DNA of 64,000 nt from Micromonospora endolithica (GTDB lineage: Bacteria; Actinomycetota; Actinomycetes; Mycobacteriales; Micromonosporaceae), in assembly GCF_003626595.1 (NCBI RefSeq), contig NZ_RBAK01000009.1, forward strand, positions 62,001-126,000, given 5' to 3'. Position numbers and translations under genes: made by a program. Under the pieces are notes generated by a model. The model saw only the letters and a program-made list of their open reading frames with translations, ran no database searches and was not told the DNA's origin. Shown in pieces: positions 41,852 to 51,244 of the stretch (position 1 is its first letter; each line of letters begins with the position of its first letter).

Positions 41852-43360
41852 CTACTCCGGGCGGACCAGCGGGAAGAGGATCGTTTCCCGAATTCCCAGG
41901 CCGGTCAGCGCCATCAGGAGCCGGTCGATTCCCATTCCCATACCGCCGGCCGGCGGCATTCCGTACTCCATCGCCCGGAGAAAGTCCTCGTCCAGCCGCA
42001 TGGCCTCGTCGTCGCCGCGGGCGGCGAGCTGCGCCTGGGCCAGCAGCCGCTCGCGCTGCACCACCGGGTCCACCAGCTCGGAGTACGCGGTGCCGAGCTC
42101 GAACCCCAGCACGTACAGGTCCCACTTCTCGGCCAGCCCCGGCTCGCTGCGGTGCGCCCTGGTCAGCGGGCTGGTCTCCTCCGGGTAGTCGCGCACGAAG
42201 GTGGGCTCGACCAGTCCCGGGACGACGAGTTCCTCGAACAGTTCCTCGGCCAGCTTGCCCGGCCCCCACTTCGGGTCGACCGACAATCCGACCTTGTCCG
42301 CGTACTCGACCAGGCGGGCGCGCTCGGTGCGGACGGTGACCTCCTCGCCGAGCGCCTCGGAAAGCGACCCGAAGAGAGTGATCGACCGCCACTCGCCGCC
42401 CAGGTCGAACTCCCGCCCGTCGGCGTGCGTCACCACGGTGGAGCCGGCCACCGCGACCGCCGCCCGCTGGACGAGATTTCGGGTCAGCTCGGCCATCGTG
42501 TCGTAGTCGCCGTAAGCCTGGTAGGTCTCCAGCATCGCGAACTCGGGCGAGTGCGAAGAGTCGATGCCCTCATTACGGAAGTTGCGGTTGATCTCGAAGA
42601 CCCGGTCGACGCCGCCGACCACGGCGCGCTTGAGAAACAGTTCCGGTGCGATTCGGAGATACAGATCCGTGCTGAGCGCATTGCTGTGGGTCACGAATGG
42701 CCGCGCGGTCGCCCCACCGTGCAGCAACTGGAGCATCGGGGTTTCCACCTCGATGAAGTCCTGCCCGTGCAGGGTCTCCCGCAGGCTGCGGACGACGGCG
42801 GCGCGGGTGCGTACCATCTGCCGGGCCTGCGGACGGACGACCAGATCCACGTAGCGCTGCCGGACCCGGGCCTCCTCGCTCAGCGGCTTGTGCGCCACCG
42901 GCAGCGGTCGCAGCGCCTTGGCGGTGACCGCCCACTCGTCGGCCAGCACGGACAACTCGCCCCGCCGGCTGGTGATCACCTCGCCGGTCACCCCGACGTG
43001 GTCACCGAGATCGACCAGGCGCTTCCAGTCCTCCAGCCGCTCCGCGCCGACCCGGTCCAGGGACAGCATCGCCTGGAGTTCGGTGCCGTCGCCGTCGCGC
43101 AGGGTCGCGAAGCAGAGCTTGCCGGTGTTCCGTACGAAGATCACCCGACCGGTGGTCGACACCCGGTCGCCGGTGGCGGTGTCGGTCGGCAACTCCGCGT
43201 ACCTCGCCCTGATCTCGGCGAGGGTGTGGGTGCGGGGGTAGCCGACCGGGTAGGGCTCGGCACCCTCGGCGAGCATCCGGTCCCGCTTCTCCCGGCGGAC
43301 CTTCATCTGCTCGGGAAGGTCGTCGGCGGGGTCCACTGGCACGGGGGTCTGCTCGGTCAC
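41852..43360 (-). CDS. lysS: Lysine--tRNA ligase (class II)
   Basis: Charges tRNA-Lys. The 502-aa protein has an N-terminal OB-fold anticodon domain (GRVIFVRNTGKLCFATLRDGDGTELQAM), motif 2 FRNEGIDSSHSPEFAMLE and motif 3 GMGMGIDRLLMALTG. GTG 43360 has GAGGAAGCG upstream. A TACGCT hexamer at about 43403-43408 (minus) is a possible -10. It is divergent from the leaderless methyltransferase gene. Confidence 0.96.
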   Translation of the reverse strand: MTEQTPVPVDPADDLPEQMKVRREKRDRMLAEGAEPYPVGYPRTHTLAEIRARYAELPTDTATGDRVSTTGRVIFVRNTGKLCFATLRDGDGTELQAMLSLDRVGAERLEDWKRLVDLGDHVGVTGEVITSRRGELSVLADEWAVTAKALRPLPVAHKPLSEEARVRQRYVDLVVRPQARQMVRTRAAVVRSLRETLHGQDFIEVETPMLQLLHGGATARPFVTHSNALSTDLYLRIAPELFLKRAVVGGVDRVFEINRNFRNEGIDSSHSPEFAMLETYQAYGDYDTMAELTRNLVQRAAVAVAGSTVVTHADGREFDLGGEWRSITLFGSLSEALGEEVTVRTERARLVEYADKVGLSVDPKWGPGKLAEELFEELVVPGLVEPTFVRDYPEETSPLTRAHRSEPGLAEKWDLYVLGFELGTAYSELVDPVVQRERLLAQAQLAARGDDEAMRLDEDFLRAMEYGMPPAGGMGMGIDRLLMALTGLGIRETILFPLVRPE

Positions 43361-43438
43361 GGCACGCTTCCTCGTCGGGAGTCATCGGGCGGGTTCAGGC
43401 ACCGAGCGTACTCAAGGGCCGAGGCGGTCGTTACGGGA

Positions 43439-43444
43439 TAACCT
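43439..43444 (+). promoter_or_regulatory. Putative -10 box (TAACCT) of a leaderless mRNA
   Basis: Ends 7 nt before ATG 43452; no Shine-Dalgarno. Confidence 0.6.
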
Positions 43445-43451
43445 GCCCGCC

Positions 43452-44192
43452 ATGACCGACCCCACTCAGGCGCTCTCGTTCGGCGCCGCCGCGGCGCACT
43501 ACGACCGCTTCCGCCCGCGCTACCCGCAGGACGCGCTGCGCTGGGCGCTCCAGGGTCTCGACGTACCCGCCCAGGTCGTCGACCTGGGGGCCGGCACGGG
43601 CATCCTCACCCGCGGGGTACGCGACCTGGGCCACGAGGTGACGCCGGTCGAGCCGGACGCGGACATGCGGGCCCAGCTCACGGCAGCCACGCCGGGCGCG
43701 ACCGCCCGGGACGGCAGCGCGGAGTCGATGCCGCTGCCCGACGGGTACGCCGACGCGGTGCTGGTCGGTCAGGCGTACCACTGGTTCGACCGGGAGCGGG
43801 CACACCCGGAGATCGCCCGCGTGCTGCGGGCAGGCGGGGTGTTCGCGCCGGTGTGGAACCTGCGCGACGACCGGGTCGGCTGGGTGAACGAGATGAACCG
43901 GGTCGCCGAGATCGGCGGCACGGTCGACGGCCTGCTGGCGGACGTCACCGACTTCGGCCCGCGCCTCACCGCGCCCGAGTGGGCCGAGTTCGCCCACACC
44001 ACCACGCTGACCCCGGACGACCTGGTGGGGATGGTGGCTACCCGCTCGTACCACCTCACCGCGACCCCGCAGCGGCGACGCGAAATCGACCGGGAGCTGC
44101 GCCACCTGCTCGACACCCATCCCGACCTCGCCGGGCGGAAGACGATCGCGCTGCCCTACCGCACGCTGGTGTTCCGAGCGCGACGACGTTGA
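43452..44192 (+). CDS. Class I SAM-dependent methyltransferase
   Basis: 246-aa methyltransferase of the Methyltransf_11/UbiE-like group. The N-terminal FGAAAAHYDRFRPRYP is typical; motif I is VVDLGAGTGILTRGV (about 42-56), the acidic residue after beta-2 is in PVEPDADM, and motif IV/post is AVLVGQAYHWFD. The acceptor is unknown. It is a lone gene, convergent with coaX, and its start lies 7 nt after TAACCT. Repeat copy f lies beyond its stop. Confidence 0.86.
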   Translation: MTDPTQALSFGAAAAHYDRFRPRYPQDALRWALQGLDVPAQVVDLGAGTGILTRGVRDLGHEVTPVEPDADMRAQLTAATPGATARDGSAESMPLPDGYADAVLVGQAYHWFDRERAHPEIARVLRAGGVFAPVWNLRDDRVGWVNEMNRVAEIGGTVDGLLADVTDFGPRLTAPEWAEFAHTTTLTPDDLVGMVATRSYHLTATPQRRREIDRELRHLLDTHPDLAGRKTIALPYRTLVFRARRR

Positions 44193-44222
44193 GCGTCGCG
44201 GGCGCTTGGCGGCGTGCGCACG

Positions 44223-44280
44223 GTGTTAAGAAGGGGCCCTTCCTCTACCTGAGACGTTAAGAAGGGGCCCTTCCCTACCT
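44223..44280 (+). repeat. Two-unit GGGGCCC repeat, copy f
   Basis: GTGTTAAGAAGGGGCCCTTCCTCTACC...GACGTTAAGAAGGGGCCCTTCCCTACC. The two halves are near-identical tandem units. The final CTACC supplies the TAG stop codon of coaX (44275-44277, minus strand). Confidence 0.9.
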
Positions 44281-45033
44281 GTTGCGGTCGTAGACCATCC
44301 GGAGGCCGATCAGGGTGATCATCGGCTCGTGATGGGTGACCGTCCGGCACTCGTTGATCACCAGGGAGGCGAGCCCGCCGGTGGCGATGACCGCCTTCAC
44401 CTCGCCCAGCTCGTCGGCCATCCGCTCGACGATCCGGTCCACCTGGCCGGCGAAGCCGAAGTACAGGCCGGACTGGAGGCACTCCACGGTGTTCTTGCCG
44501 ATCACCGACCGGGGCTTGGTCGCCTCCACCTTGCGCAGCTGGGCGGCGCGGGCGGCGAGCGCGTCGAAGGAGATCTCGATGCCCGGGGCGAAGGCCCCGC
44601 CGAGGAACTCACCCCGCCCGCTGATCACGTCGAAGTTGGTGGTGGTGCCGAAGTCGACCACGATCGACGGGCCGCCGTAGAGGGTGTACGCGGCGAGGGT
44701 GTTGACCACCCGGTCCGCGCCGACCTCCTTCGGGTTGTCGATGGCGAGCTGCACGCCGGTCCGCACGCCGGGCTCGACGATCACGCTCGGCAGGTCGGCG
44801 TAGTAGCGGGTCAGCATGGTCCGTAACGAGCGCAGCGCCGCCGGCACGGTGGAGCAGGCGGCCACCCCGGTGATCTCCACGTTGTCCCCGGCGAGCAGGC
44901 CACGGAACATCAGGCCGAGCTCGTCCGCCGTCGACCGGGCATCGGTCTTGATCCGCCAGGAGTGCACCAGCTTGTCGCCGTCGAAGGTCGCCAGCACGGT
45001 GTTGGTGTTTCCGATGTCGATGCAGAGCAGCAC
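44275..45033 (-). CDS. coaX: Type III pantothenate kinase
   Basis: First enzyme of CoA synthesis: phosphorylates pantothenate with ATP and is insensitive to CoA feedback. The 252-aa ASKHA-fold protein has the phosphate loop DIGNTNTVLA (6-15), GADRVVNTLAAY, VDFGTTTNFDVI and GGAFAPGIEIS. GTG 45033 lies 6 nt after TAGGCT, consistent with a leaderless mRNA. The stop codon lies in repeat copy f. It is near panC/panD, which supply its substrate. Confidence 0.95.
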   Translation of the reverse strand: MLLCIDIGNTNTVLATFDGDKLVHSWRIKTDARSTADELGLMFRGLLAGDNVEITGVAACSTVPAALRSLRTMLTRYYADLPSVIVEPGVRTGVQLAIDNPKEVGADRVVNTLAAYTLYGGPSIVVDFGTTTNFDVISGRGEFLGGAFAPGIEISFDALAARAAQLRKVEATKPRSVIGKNTVECLQSGLYFGFAGQVDRIVERMADELGEVKAVIATGGLASLVINECRTVTHHEPMITLIGLRMVYDRNR

Positions 45034-45039
45034 GGACGC

Positions 45040-45045
45040 AGCCTA
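45040..45045 (-). promoter_or_regulatory. Putative -10 box (TAGGCT) of leaderless coaX
   Basis: Minus-strand hexamer ending 6 nt before GTG 45033. Confidence 0.6.
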
Positions 45046-45101
45046 GACAACGGCCGGACGGGCCGGCGCGATCCGGGTCCGGCCAGGCCGGCGCGGGACG
45101 G

Positions 45102-45998
45102 TCATCCGGTACGCAGATCCAGCGCGATGTCCAGGATCGGCGAGGAGTGCGTCAGTGCGCCGACCGAGATGAAGTCGACACCCGTCGCGCCGTACTCGGC
45201 CGCCACCGCCAGGGTCAGCCCCCCGGTGGCCTCCAGCTCGGCCCGGTCCCCCACCGTGGCGACCACCTCGCGCAGCTGGGCCGGGGTCATGTTGTCCAGC
45301 AACAGGAACTCCGCGCCCGCCTCGACCGCCTCCGCCGCCTCGGCGACCGTGTCCACCTCCACCTGCACCGGCACGTCGGGGAAGGTCTCCCGGACCCGCC
45401 GGAACGCCGCCGTGATCCCCCCGGCCGCGAACTTGTGGTTGTCCTTGATCATCGCGACGTCGTGCAGGCCCATCCGCTTGTTCGTGCCGCCACCGGCGCG
45501 CACCGCGTACTTCTCCAGGGCGCGCAGACCCGGCGTGGTCTTCCGGGTGTCCAGCACCATCGCCTTCGTACCGGCCAACGCGTCGGCCCAGGCCCGCGTG
45601 TGGGTGGCCACCCCGGACATCCGGCAGAGCAGGTTGAGCGCGGTCCGCTCGGCGGTGAGCAGCAGCCGGGTCGGGCCGGTCACCGTGGCCAGCACGTCAC
45701 CGCGCGCCACCCGCGCGCCGTCGTGCGCCACGACCGACACCTCGACCGTACGGTCCGACCCGGTCACCTCCCCCACCAGCTCGAACACGGCGGCGGCCAC
45801 GGCCAGCCCGGCGACCACCCCGTCGGCGCGGGCCACCACGTCGGCGGTGTCCGTCTGCTCGTACGGGATGGTGGCGACGCTGGTCACGTCCCGGAAGTCC
45901 GGCCCCAGATCCTCGACGAGCGCGTTCTCGACCACCCGCCGCACCTGCGCCGGATCCAGGCCGGCCTGCCGCAGCGCCCGCTCGGTCGCCTCCGTCAT
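45102..45998 (-). CDS. nadC: Nicotinate-nucleotide pyrophosphorylase (quinolinate phosphoribosyltransferase)
   Basis: Converts quinolinate and PRPP to nicotinate mononucleotide, CO2 and PPi in de novo NAD synthesis. The 298-aa product shows RMSGVATHTRAWADAL, DTRKTTPGLRALEKYAV, NKRMGLHDVAMIKDNH, EVDTVAEA and LLLDNMTPAQL, all typical. ATG 45998 overlaps the nadB stop (ATGA), which sets the start. It is the last gene of the nadB-nadC pair; nadA is not in the window. Confidence 0.96.
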   Translation of the reverse strand: MTEATERALRQAGLDPAQVRRVVENALVEDLGPDFRDVTSVATIPYEQTDTADVVARADGVVAGLAVAAAVFELVGEVTGSDRTVEVSVVAHDGARVARGDVLATVTGPTRLLLTAERTALNLLCRMSGVATHTRAWADALAGTKAMVLDTRKTTPGLRALEKYAVRAGGGTNKRMGLHDVAMIKDNHKFAAGGITAAFRRVRETFPDVPVQVEVDTVAEAAEAVEAGAEFLLLDNMTPAQLREVVATVGDRAELEATGGLTLAVAAEYGATGVDFISVGALTHSSPILDIALDLRTG

Positions 45999-47689
45999 GA
46001 GGTGCCCTCCCACTCCTGCGTCAACCCGCCTCCCGCCCCGATCGCGCCGACCAGGTGGCCCCGCCACCGCTCGTCGGCCGTCGGGAAGTCCTCCCGCCAG
46101 TGGCAGCCCCGCGTCTCCCGGCGGGCGGAGGCGGCCGCGACCAGCGTCGACGCCACGGTCACCAGGTTCGTCGCCTCCCAGTCGGCGGTCCGGGGCGTAC
46201 CCCGCCCGGCACCGACCTCGCCCAGCGTGACGGCCGTCGCGGCCAGCGTCTCCGCCGACCGCAGCACCCCGGCGCCGCGGGTCATCGCGCGTTGCAGCGC
46301 GGGGGTCGCCGCCGCCGGCACCACCCAGCCGGCGCCACCCACCCAGGCGCCGGTCTCCGCCGGTCGGGCCTGCTCGGGGAGGCCGGCGGCGATGTCGTCG
46401 GCGATCCGGCGGGAGAAGACCAGACCCTCCAGCAGCGAGTTGCTGGCCAGCCGGTTCGCGCCGTGCACCCCGGTGCAGGCGACCTCGCCGCAGGCGTACA
46501 GGCCGGGGATGGACGTGCGACCGCGCAGGTCGGTGCGGACGCCGCCGGAGGCGTAGTGGGCGGCCGGGGCGACCGGGATCAGGTCGGTCGCCGGGTCCAC
46601 CCCGATCGCCAGGCAGGAGGCGACGATGGTGGGGAAGCGCCGGGCCAGGTAGTCGCCGCCCAGGTGCCGGGCGTCGAGGAAGACGTGGTCGGCACCGGTG
46701 GCCAGCAGTACCCGGTGGATGCCCTTGGCCACCACGTCCCGGGGAGCCAGCTCGGCCAGTTCGTGCTGCCCGACCATGAACCGCTTGCCGTCACCGTCGA
46801 CAAGGTGCGCGCCCTCGCCGCGCAGCGCCTCGGAGACCAGCGGCTGCTGGGCGTGGCCCGTACCGGCCACCCGGGCGTGCTCCGGCACGATCAGCGCGGT
46901 CGGGTGGAACTGGACGAACTCCACGTCGGTGACGTCCGCGCCGGCCCGCAGCGCCAGCGCCACCCCGTCGCCGGTGGAGACCGCCGGGTTCGTGGTGGCC
47001 GCGAAGACCTGCCCCAGGCCACCGGTGGCCAGCACCACCGCCCGGCCCAGGATCGCGCCGACGCCGTCCTCGCTGCCCTCGCCGAGCACGTGCAGGGTGA
47101 TCCCGCAGGCGGGGCCGAGACCGTCCGGACCGTCCCCGGGCGCCCGCAGCAGGTCCAGCACCAGCGCGTGCTCGACCAGCCGGATCCACGGGTCGCGGCG
47201 GACCGCGGCGTGCAGGGCCCGCTGCACCTCCGCCCCGGTCGCGTCACCGCCGGCGTGCACGATCCGGTCGGCCCGGTGCCCACCCTCCCGGGTCAGCATC
47301 AACGACCCGTCCGGGTTGCGGTCGAACTCGGCACCGATCCGCATCAGCTCGCGCAGCCGCGTGGGCCCCTCCTCGACCAGCACCCGTACGGCCGCCGGGT
47401 CGCAGAGCCCCACCCCGGCGACCTCGGTGTCCGAGGCGTGCGCCGCCGGGGTGTCGTGCGGGTCGAGCACGGCGGCGATGCCGCCCTGCGCCCACCGGGT
47501 CGAGCCCTCGTCCATGTCGACCTTCGTGACCACGGTGACGTGCAGGCCCGCCTCCCGCAGGTGCAGCGCGGCGGTGAGCCCGGCCACCCCGGAGCCGACC
47601 ACGATCACGTCGGTGGTCTCCACCCAGCCGGGCGCGGGCGCGGCCAGCAGACGGGGCAGGGTCGGCAGGTCGGCGGTCGGTCGGTCCAT
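45995..47689 (-). CDS. nadB: L-aspartate oxidase
   Basis: FAD enzyme oxidising L-aspartate to iminoaspartate, the first step of de novo NAD synthesis. The 564-aa product has the dinucleotide fold DVIVVGSGVAGLTAALHLREAG (about 28-49), GSTRWAQGGIAAV, FHPTALIV, the active-site HGANRLASNSLLEGLVFSRR and a C-terminal helical domain with TRGAGVLRS. ATG 47689 is the family start. It overlaps nadC by 4 bp. Confidence 0.95.
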   Translation of the reverse strand: MDRPTADLPTLPRLLAAPAPGWVETTDVIVVGSGVAGLTAALHLREAGLHVTVVTKVDMDEGSTRWAQGGIAAVLDPHDTPAAHASDTEVAGVGLCDPAAVRVLVEEGPTRLRELMRIGAEFDRNPDGSLMLTREGGHRADRIVHAGGDATGAEVQRALHAAVRRDPWIRLVEHALVLDLLRAPGDGPDGLGPACGITLHVLGEGSEDGVGAILGRAVVLATGGLGQVFAATTNPAVSTGDGVALALRAGADVTDVEFVQFHPTALIVPEHARVAGTGHAQQPLVSEALRGEGAHLVDGDGKRFMVGQHELAELAPRDVVAKGIHRVLLATGADHVFLDARHLGGDYLARRFPTIVASCLAIGVDPATDLIPVAPAAHYASGGVRTDLRGRTSIPGLYACGEVACTGVHGANRLASNSLLEGLVFSRRIADDIAAGLPEQARPAETGAWVGGAGWVVPAAATPALQRAMTRGAGVLRSAETLAATAVTLGEVGAGRGTPRTADWEATNLVTVASTLVAAASARRETRGCHWREDFPTADERWRGHLVGAIGAGGGLTQEWEGTS

Positions 47690-47799
47690 CCCCACAGTCA
47701 ACCCGAAGCATCCTCGGCCGGGGCGCGGGGGGCGGGACGAGTGGTTTCGGCTACGCCGTGCCGTGCCGTCACCGGCCGGCCGGCGGTCCGGTGCTCCGG

Positions 47800-48696
47800 T
47801 CAGCGGGTGCGGGCCGGGAAACCGGCGGGGCCGACGCCCTTCAGCGAGCCGGTCACCGTCCGGTCGCTGAGCCGCAGGTAGCACCGCACGCCCCGGTCGC
47901 CGACCCGCCAGCGGCCGGCGCCCGGCGGGCGGACCACCACCGCGCTGCGCAGGCGCAGTGTCGGGTCGTCGGGCACGCCGACGTAGCGGCCGATCGCGGT
48001 GCGGCAGCCGTCGTAGAGGGGGGCCCAGTCGGCGCTCTTCGTCGGGTACCGGCCGTCGGGCGCCCGCCACACCCCGACGAACTCGGCGTCGTGACGGGCG
48101 GCGCAGTCCGTCGGGACCAGCGTCAGGGACCCGGCGGTACGCCCGCCCCGGGACTGCTGACAGGAGAGTCGCAGCGGGGAGGCGCGCTTCAACACGTCCC
48201 GCAGGCTGCCGGTACGGGCGACCACCTTCGCGCCGACCTCGACCGTGTCCACCTCGCTCAGGTCACACCGGAACCAGCGCGAGCCGGCCGTCCAGCCGAG
48301 CGCCGTGGGGATCGCGACGGCCAGGCGGAGTCGTCCCGCCCGCCAGTCGTCTCCGACGTAACCGGTGGCCCGGGTGTCGCACTCGGCGAACGCCCCGCGC
48401 AACTCCGTCGACCCGCTCGGCGGTGGAGCCGGTCGGGCGGCCGGGAAGGAGCCCACGTGCACCGTCTCCACCCGGTGCGGGACACCACAGTCCACCGGCG
48501 TGTACGCGGGCAACGCCACCGTCTCGGTGAAGTCGGCCTCCTGACAGACCCCGGCGGCGGGGGTGAACGGACCGGGCGCGGGCAGGGCCGCCCAGTCGTC
48601 GGTCAGGTCGCCGTCGACCCCGCCGGCGGTGCCGCATCCGGTGACCAACGCCGCCACGGCCACCACCGCGACCACGGCTCTGAACGCACGGCGCAT
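47800..48696 (-). CDS. Lipoprotein with septum-formation-type domain
   Basis: 298-aa lipoprotein: signal peptide with the lipobox ALVTGC, then repeated Cys-containing segments (GVCQEADF, VDCGVPHRVETVHVGSF, FAECDTR, WFRCDLSEV, LSCQQS, TDCAARHDAEFVGVW, YDGCRTAIGRYVG, RCYL). The motif xDCxxPHxxE(T/F)VG occurring twice matches the Septum_form (DUF4190-linked) domain of actinobacterial surface proteins. Its role in septation is not established for this protein. GGGGGAGG precedes ATG 48696. It sits between nadB and panD. Confidence 0.8.
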   Translation of the reverse strand: MRRAFRAVVAVVAVAALVTGCGTAGGVDGDLTDDWAALPAPGPFTPAAGVCQEADFTETVALPAYTPVDCGVPHRVETVHVGSFPAARPAPPPSGSTELRGAFAECDTRATGYVGDDWRAGRLRLAVAIPTALGWTAGSRWFRCDLSEVDTVEVGAKVVARTGSLRDVLKRASPLRLSCQQSRGGRTAGSLTLVPTDCAARHDAEFVGVWRAPDGRYPTKSADWAPLYDGCRTAIGRYVGVPDDPTLRLRSAVVVRPPGAGRWRVGDRGVRCYLRLSDRTVTGSLKGVGPAGFPARTR

Positions 48697-48814
48697 CGCG
48701 GCCTCCCCCAGCCGACGACCGTCGATCCCGACGGCACGCCCAGGGTAACCGGAAATGACCTTCCGGTGACAGACCGCACCCGCCCCTCATCGAGAGGAGT
48801 CTCGGCGGCGCGGG

Positions 48815-49243
48815 TCAGGCGGGGAGGGCGGCCAGGGGGTTGGGGATCGGGTTGCCGGCGGTGCCGGGGGCTGCGGTGGACGGGTCGGCGCCCAGGTCCA
48901 CGACCCGGTTGTCCGCGTCCACGTGCACCACCCTCGGGCGGTACGCGCGGGCCTCGGCGTCGTCGAACTGGCCGTACGAGATGAGGATGACCAGGTCACC
49001 GGGGTGCACCAAATGCGCGGCGGCACCGTTGATGCCGATCACGCCGCTACCCCGCTCGCCCGGGATCACGTACGTCTCCAGCCGGGCGCCGTTGGTGATG
49101 TCCACGATCGCCACCTGCTCGCCCGGGAGCAGGTCGGCCGCGTCGAGCAGGTCCTCGTCCACGGTCACCGAGCCGACGTAGTGCAGGTCGGCCTGCGTCA
49201 CCGTGGCCCGGTGGATCTTCGACTTGAGCATGGTCCGGAACAT
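48815..49243 (-). CDS. panD: Aspartate 1-decarboxylase
   Basis: Makes beta-alanine from aspartate for pantothenate. The 142-aa proenzyme self-cleaves at Gly24-Ser25 (YVGSVTVDEDL) to form the pyruvoyl cofactor. Further marks are the substrate-loop Lys9 in MLKSKIHRATV, NGARLETYVIPGERGSG and INGAAAHLVHPGD. It follows panC by 27 bp. The Ala/Pro-rich tail (after about residue 118) is longer than in E. coli PanD but usual in actinobacteria. Confidence 0.97.
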   Translation of the reverse strand: MFRTMLKSKIHRATVTQADLHYVGSVTVDEDLLDAADLLPGEQVAIVDITNGARLETYVIPGERGSGVIGINGAAAHLVHPGDLVILISYGQFDDAEARAYRPRVVHVDADNRVVDLGADPSTAAPGTAGNPIPNPLAALPA

Positions 49244-49270
49244 CGGAACGCCTTTCGCGGGTGGTGGTGG

Positions 49271-50119
49271 TCAGGGACGCGGCGCGAGGTGAACGGCGGC
49301 GTTGTCGATCAACCGGGTGTCGCCGACCCAGGCGGCCACGAGCAGGCGCGCCGGCCCGGTGACCGGACCCGGTTCCAGATCCGGATCGGTCAGCACCAGG
49401 TAGTCGAGCCGGGTGCCCGGCGTACCGGTGCCGAAGGCGGCGTGCGCGGCGGCCAGCACCGCCCCCGCGTCCGCGCCCGCCGCGGCGGCCTCGGCGCCGC
49501 CCCGCAGCGCGGCCGACAGGCGTAGCGCGGCCTGCCGCCCGGCCGGGGACAGGTAGCGGTTACGGCTGGACAGCGCCAGGCCGTCCGGCTCCCGAACGGT
49601 CGGCACACCGACGATCTCCACCGGCACGTCCAGATCCCGGACCATCCGCCGGACCAGGGTGAGCTGCTGGTAGTCCTTCTCGCCGAAGAACGCCAAGTCG
49701 GGCCGGGTGAGTTGGAGCAGCTTCAGCACCACGGTGAGCACCCCGTGGAAGAAGCCGGGACGGCTCAGCCCCTCCAGGTCCTCGCCGAGCTGGCCGGGGT
49801 TGACCCGGACCTGGGGCTGGCCATCCGGGTACATGTCGGTCACCGAGGGCGCGAACACCAGGTCCGCGCCGGCCCGCCGGCAGATCTCCAGATCGGCGTC
49901 GAGGGTACGCGGATAGCGGTCGAAGTCCTCGTTCGGCCCGAACTGCAAGGGGTTCACGAAGACCGTCACCAGCACGTGGTCGGCCCGTTCCCGGGCCGCC
50001 CGCAGCAACGTCTCGTGTCCGGAGTGCAGCGCGCCCATGGTCATCACCACCCCGACGGTGCCCTTGAGCCCGTCCCGGGCAGCGGCCAGTTCCGCGCGGG
50101 TGTGCACCAGATCCGTCAT
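49271..50119 (-). CDS. panC: Pantothenate synthetase
   Basis: Condenses pantoate and beta-alanine with ATP to pantothenate. The 282-aa product has the HIGH-like MGALHSGHETLL (28-39), VFVNPLQFGPNEDFDRYPR, FFHGVLTVVLKLL, FGEKDYQQL and the KMSKS-like SSRNRYLS. ATG 50119 overlaps the preceding gene's stop (ATGA). The operon runs DUF2520 gene - panC - panD. Confidence 0.97.
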   Translation of the reverse strand: MTDLVHTRAELAAARDGLKGTVGVVMTMGALHSGHETLLRAARERADHVLVTVFVNPLQFGPNEDFDRYPRTLDADLEICRRAGADLVFAPSVTDMYPDGQPQVRVNPGQLGEDLEGLSRPGFFHGVLTVVLKLLQLTRPDLAFFGEKDYQQLTLVRRMVRDLDVPVEIVGVPTVREPDGLALSSRNRYLSPAGRQAALRLSAALRGGAEAAAAGADAGAVLAAAHAAFGTGTPGTRLDYLVLTDPDLEPGPVTGPARLLVAAWVGDTRLIDNAAVHLAPRP

Positions 50120-51060
50120 GCGGCAACCTCCCGGGAACTGCCCGCCAGCACGCCGAGCAACGACTCGGCGTCCACCGGGCGCAGCCGGCCGGCCGCGATG
50201 GCCCGGTCGGCGGTACGCCGGGCCAGGGCCAGGTACGGGGCGACGGACTCCGGCGCGACCTCGCCCAGCCGGGCCAGGTGCCGCTCCACCGTGCCCGCGT
50301 CACCCCGGGACACCGGTCCGGTCAGCGCGTCGTCGCCGAGCCGCAGCGCGTTCTCCAGGGCGGCCCGCAGCAGCGGGGCGAGCACCTTCTCCGGCTGCCC
50401 CACCCCGGCGTCGCGCAGCCGGTCGGCCGCCTCGTTGACCAGGGTCACCAGGTGGTTGGCGCCGTGCGCCAGCGCGGCGTGGTACAGCGGCCGGTCCGTC
50501 TCGGCGACCCACTCCGGCACCCCGCCCAGGTCGGCTACCAGCCGGGCCGCCAGTGGGCGCAGCTCCGCCGGGGCGGTCACCCCGTACGAGATGCCGGCCA
50601 GGCGGGGCAGGTCGTCCGGCGTACCGGTGAAGGTCATCGCCGGGTGCAGGGCCAGCGGGCGGGCGCCGACCTCGGCGGCGGGCGCCAGTACGGCCAACCC
50701 GTGCGCGCCGGAGGTGTGCGCGACCACCTGGCCGGGGCGCAGCGCACCGCTGCCGGCCAGGCCGGCCACCACGCCGGCGAGGGCGTCGTCCGGTACCGCG
50801 ACGATCAGCAGGTCGGCGCAGCGGGCGACGCCGGTGGCCGAGCGGCGCGCGACACCGGGAAGCAGGAGCGCCAGCCGGGCGCGGGAGGCACCGGAGACCG
50901 CGGCGGCGGCGACCACCCGGTGACCGGCGGCGGCGAGCGCGGCGCCCAGGACGGCACCGACCCGGCCGGCGCCGATCACGCCGACGGTCAGGTCACGGGG
51001 AAGCGCGGCGTCGGCCGGCCGTACGGCGGGCCCGGGACGCGGGCGCGGCGATGCGCTCAT
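50116..51060 (-). CDS. Rossmann-fold dehydrogenase with DUF2520 domain
   Basis: 314-aa protein: NAD(P)-binding GVIGAGRVGAVLGAALAAAGH (about 27-47), ADLLIVAVPDDALAGVV, HTSGAHGLAVLAP, LHPAMTFTGTP, and a helical DUF2520 C-terminal half (YHAALAHGANHLVTLVNEA). It is regularly found upstream of panC in actinobacteria. A ketopantoate-reductase-like role supplying pantoate is a reasonable guess from position and fold, but the KPR catalytic Lys cannot be assigned. It starts at ATG 51060. Confidence 0.82.
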   Translation of the reverse strand: MSASPRPRPGPAVRPADAALPRDLTVGVIGAGRVGAVLGAALAAAGHRVVAAAAVSGASRARLALLLPGVARRSATGVARCADLLIVAVPDDALAGVVAGLAGSGALRPGQVVAHTSGAHGLAVLAPAAEVGARPLALHPAMTFTGTPDDLPRLAGISYGVTAPAELRPLAARLVADLGGVPEWVAETDRPLYHAALAHGANHLVTLVNEAADRLRDAGVGQPEKVLAPLLRAALENALRLGDDALTGPVSRGDAGTVERHLARLGEVAPESVAPYLALARRTADRAIAAGRLRPVDAESLLGVLAGSSREVAA

Positions 51061-51170
51061 GGGTCACGATCCAGTCCTCGAGAAGGGGTACCGGTCGATC
51101 GCAAGTATGCGCCGGGGCATCGGAGTCGAAACAAGAAGGTGTGAAAACCTTCACCAATGGGGTCGGGTCG

Positions 51171-51228
51171 GCGTTAACAAGGGACCCCTGCTCTACCGGA
51201 GGCGTTAAGCGGGGGCCCTTCCTTGCAC
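51171..51228 (+). repeat. Two-unit GGGGCCC repeat, copy g
   Basis: GCGTTAACAAGGGACCCCTG-CTCTACCGGAG-GCGTTAAGCGGGGGCCC-TTCCTTGCACC, very close to copy b. It lies between the divergent DUF2520 and methyltransferase genes. Its end has decayed (TTGCACC) and a separate TAGGGT hexamer just downstream fits as the -10. Confidence 0.88.
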
Positions 51229-51231
51229 CCG

Positions 51232-51237
51232 TAGGGT
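51232..51237 (+). promoter_or_regulatory. Putative -10 box (TAGGGT) of a leaderless mRNA
   Basis: Ends 7 nt before GTG 51245, directly after repeat copy g. Confidence 0.55.
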
Positions 51238-51244
51238 CGGCGGG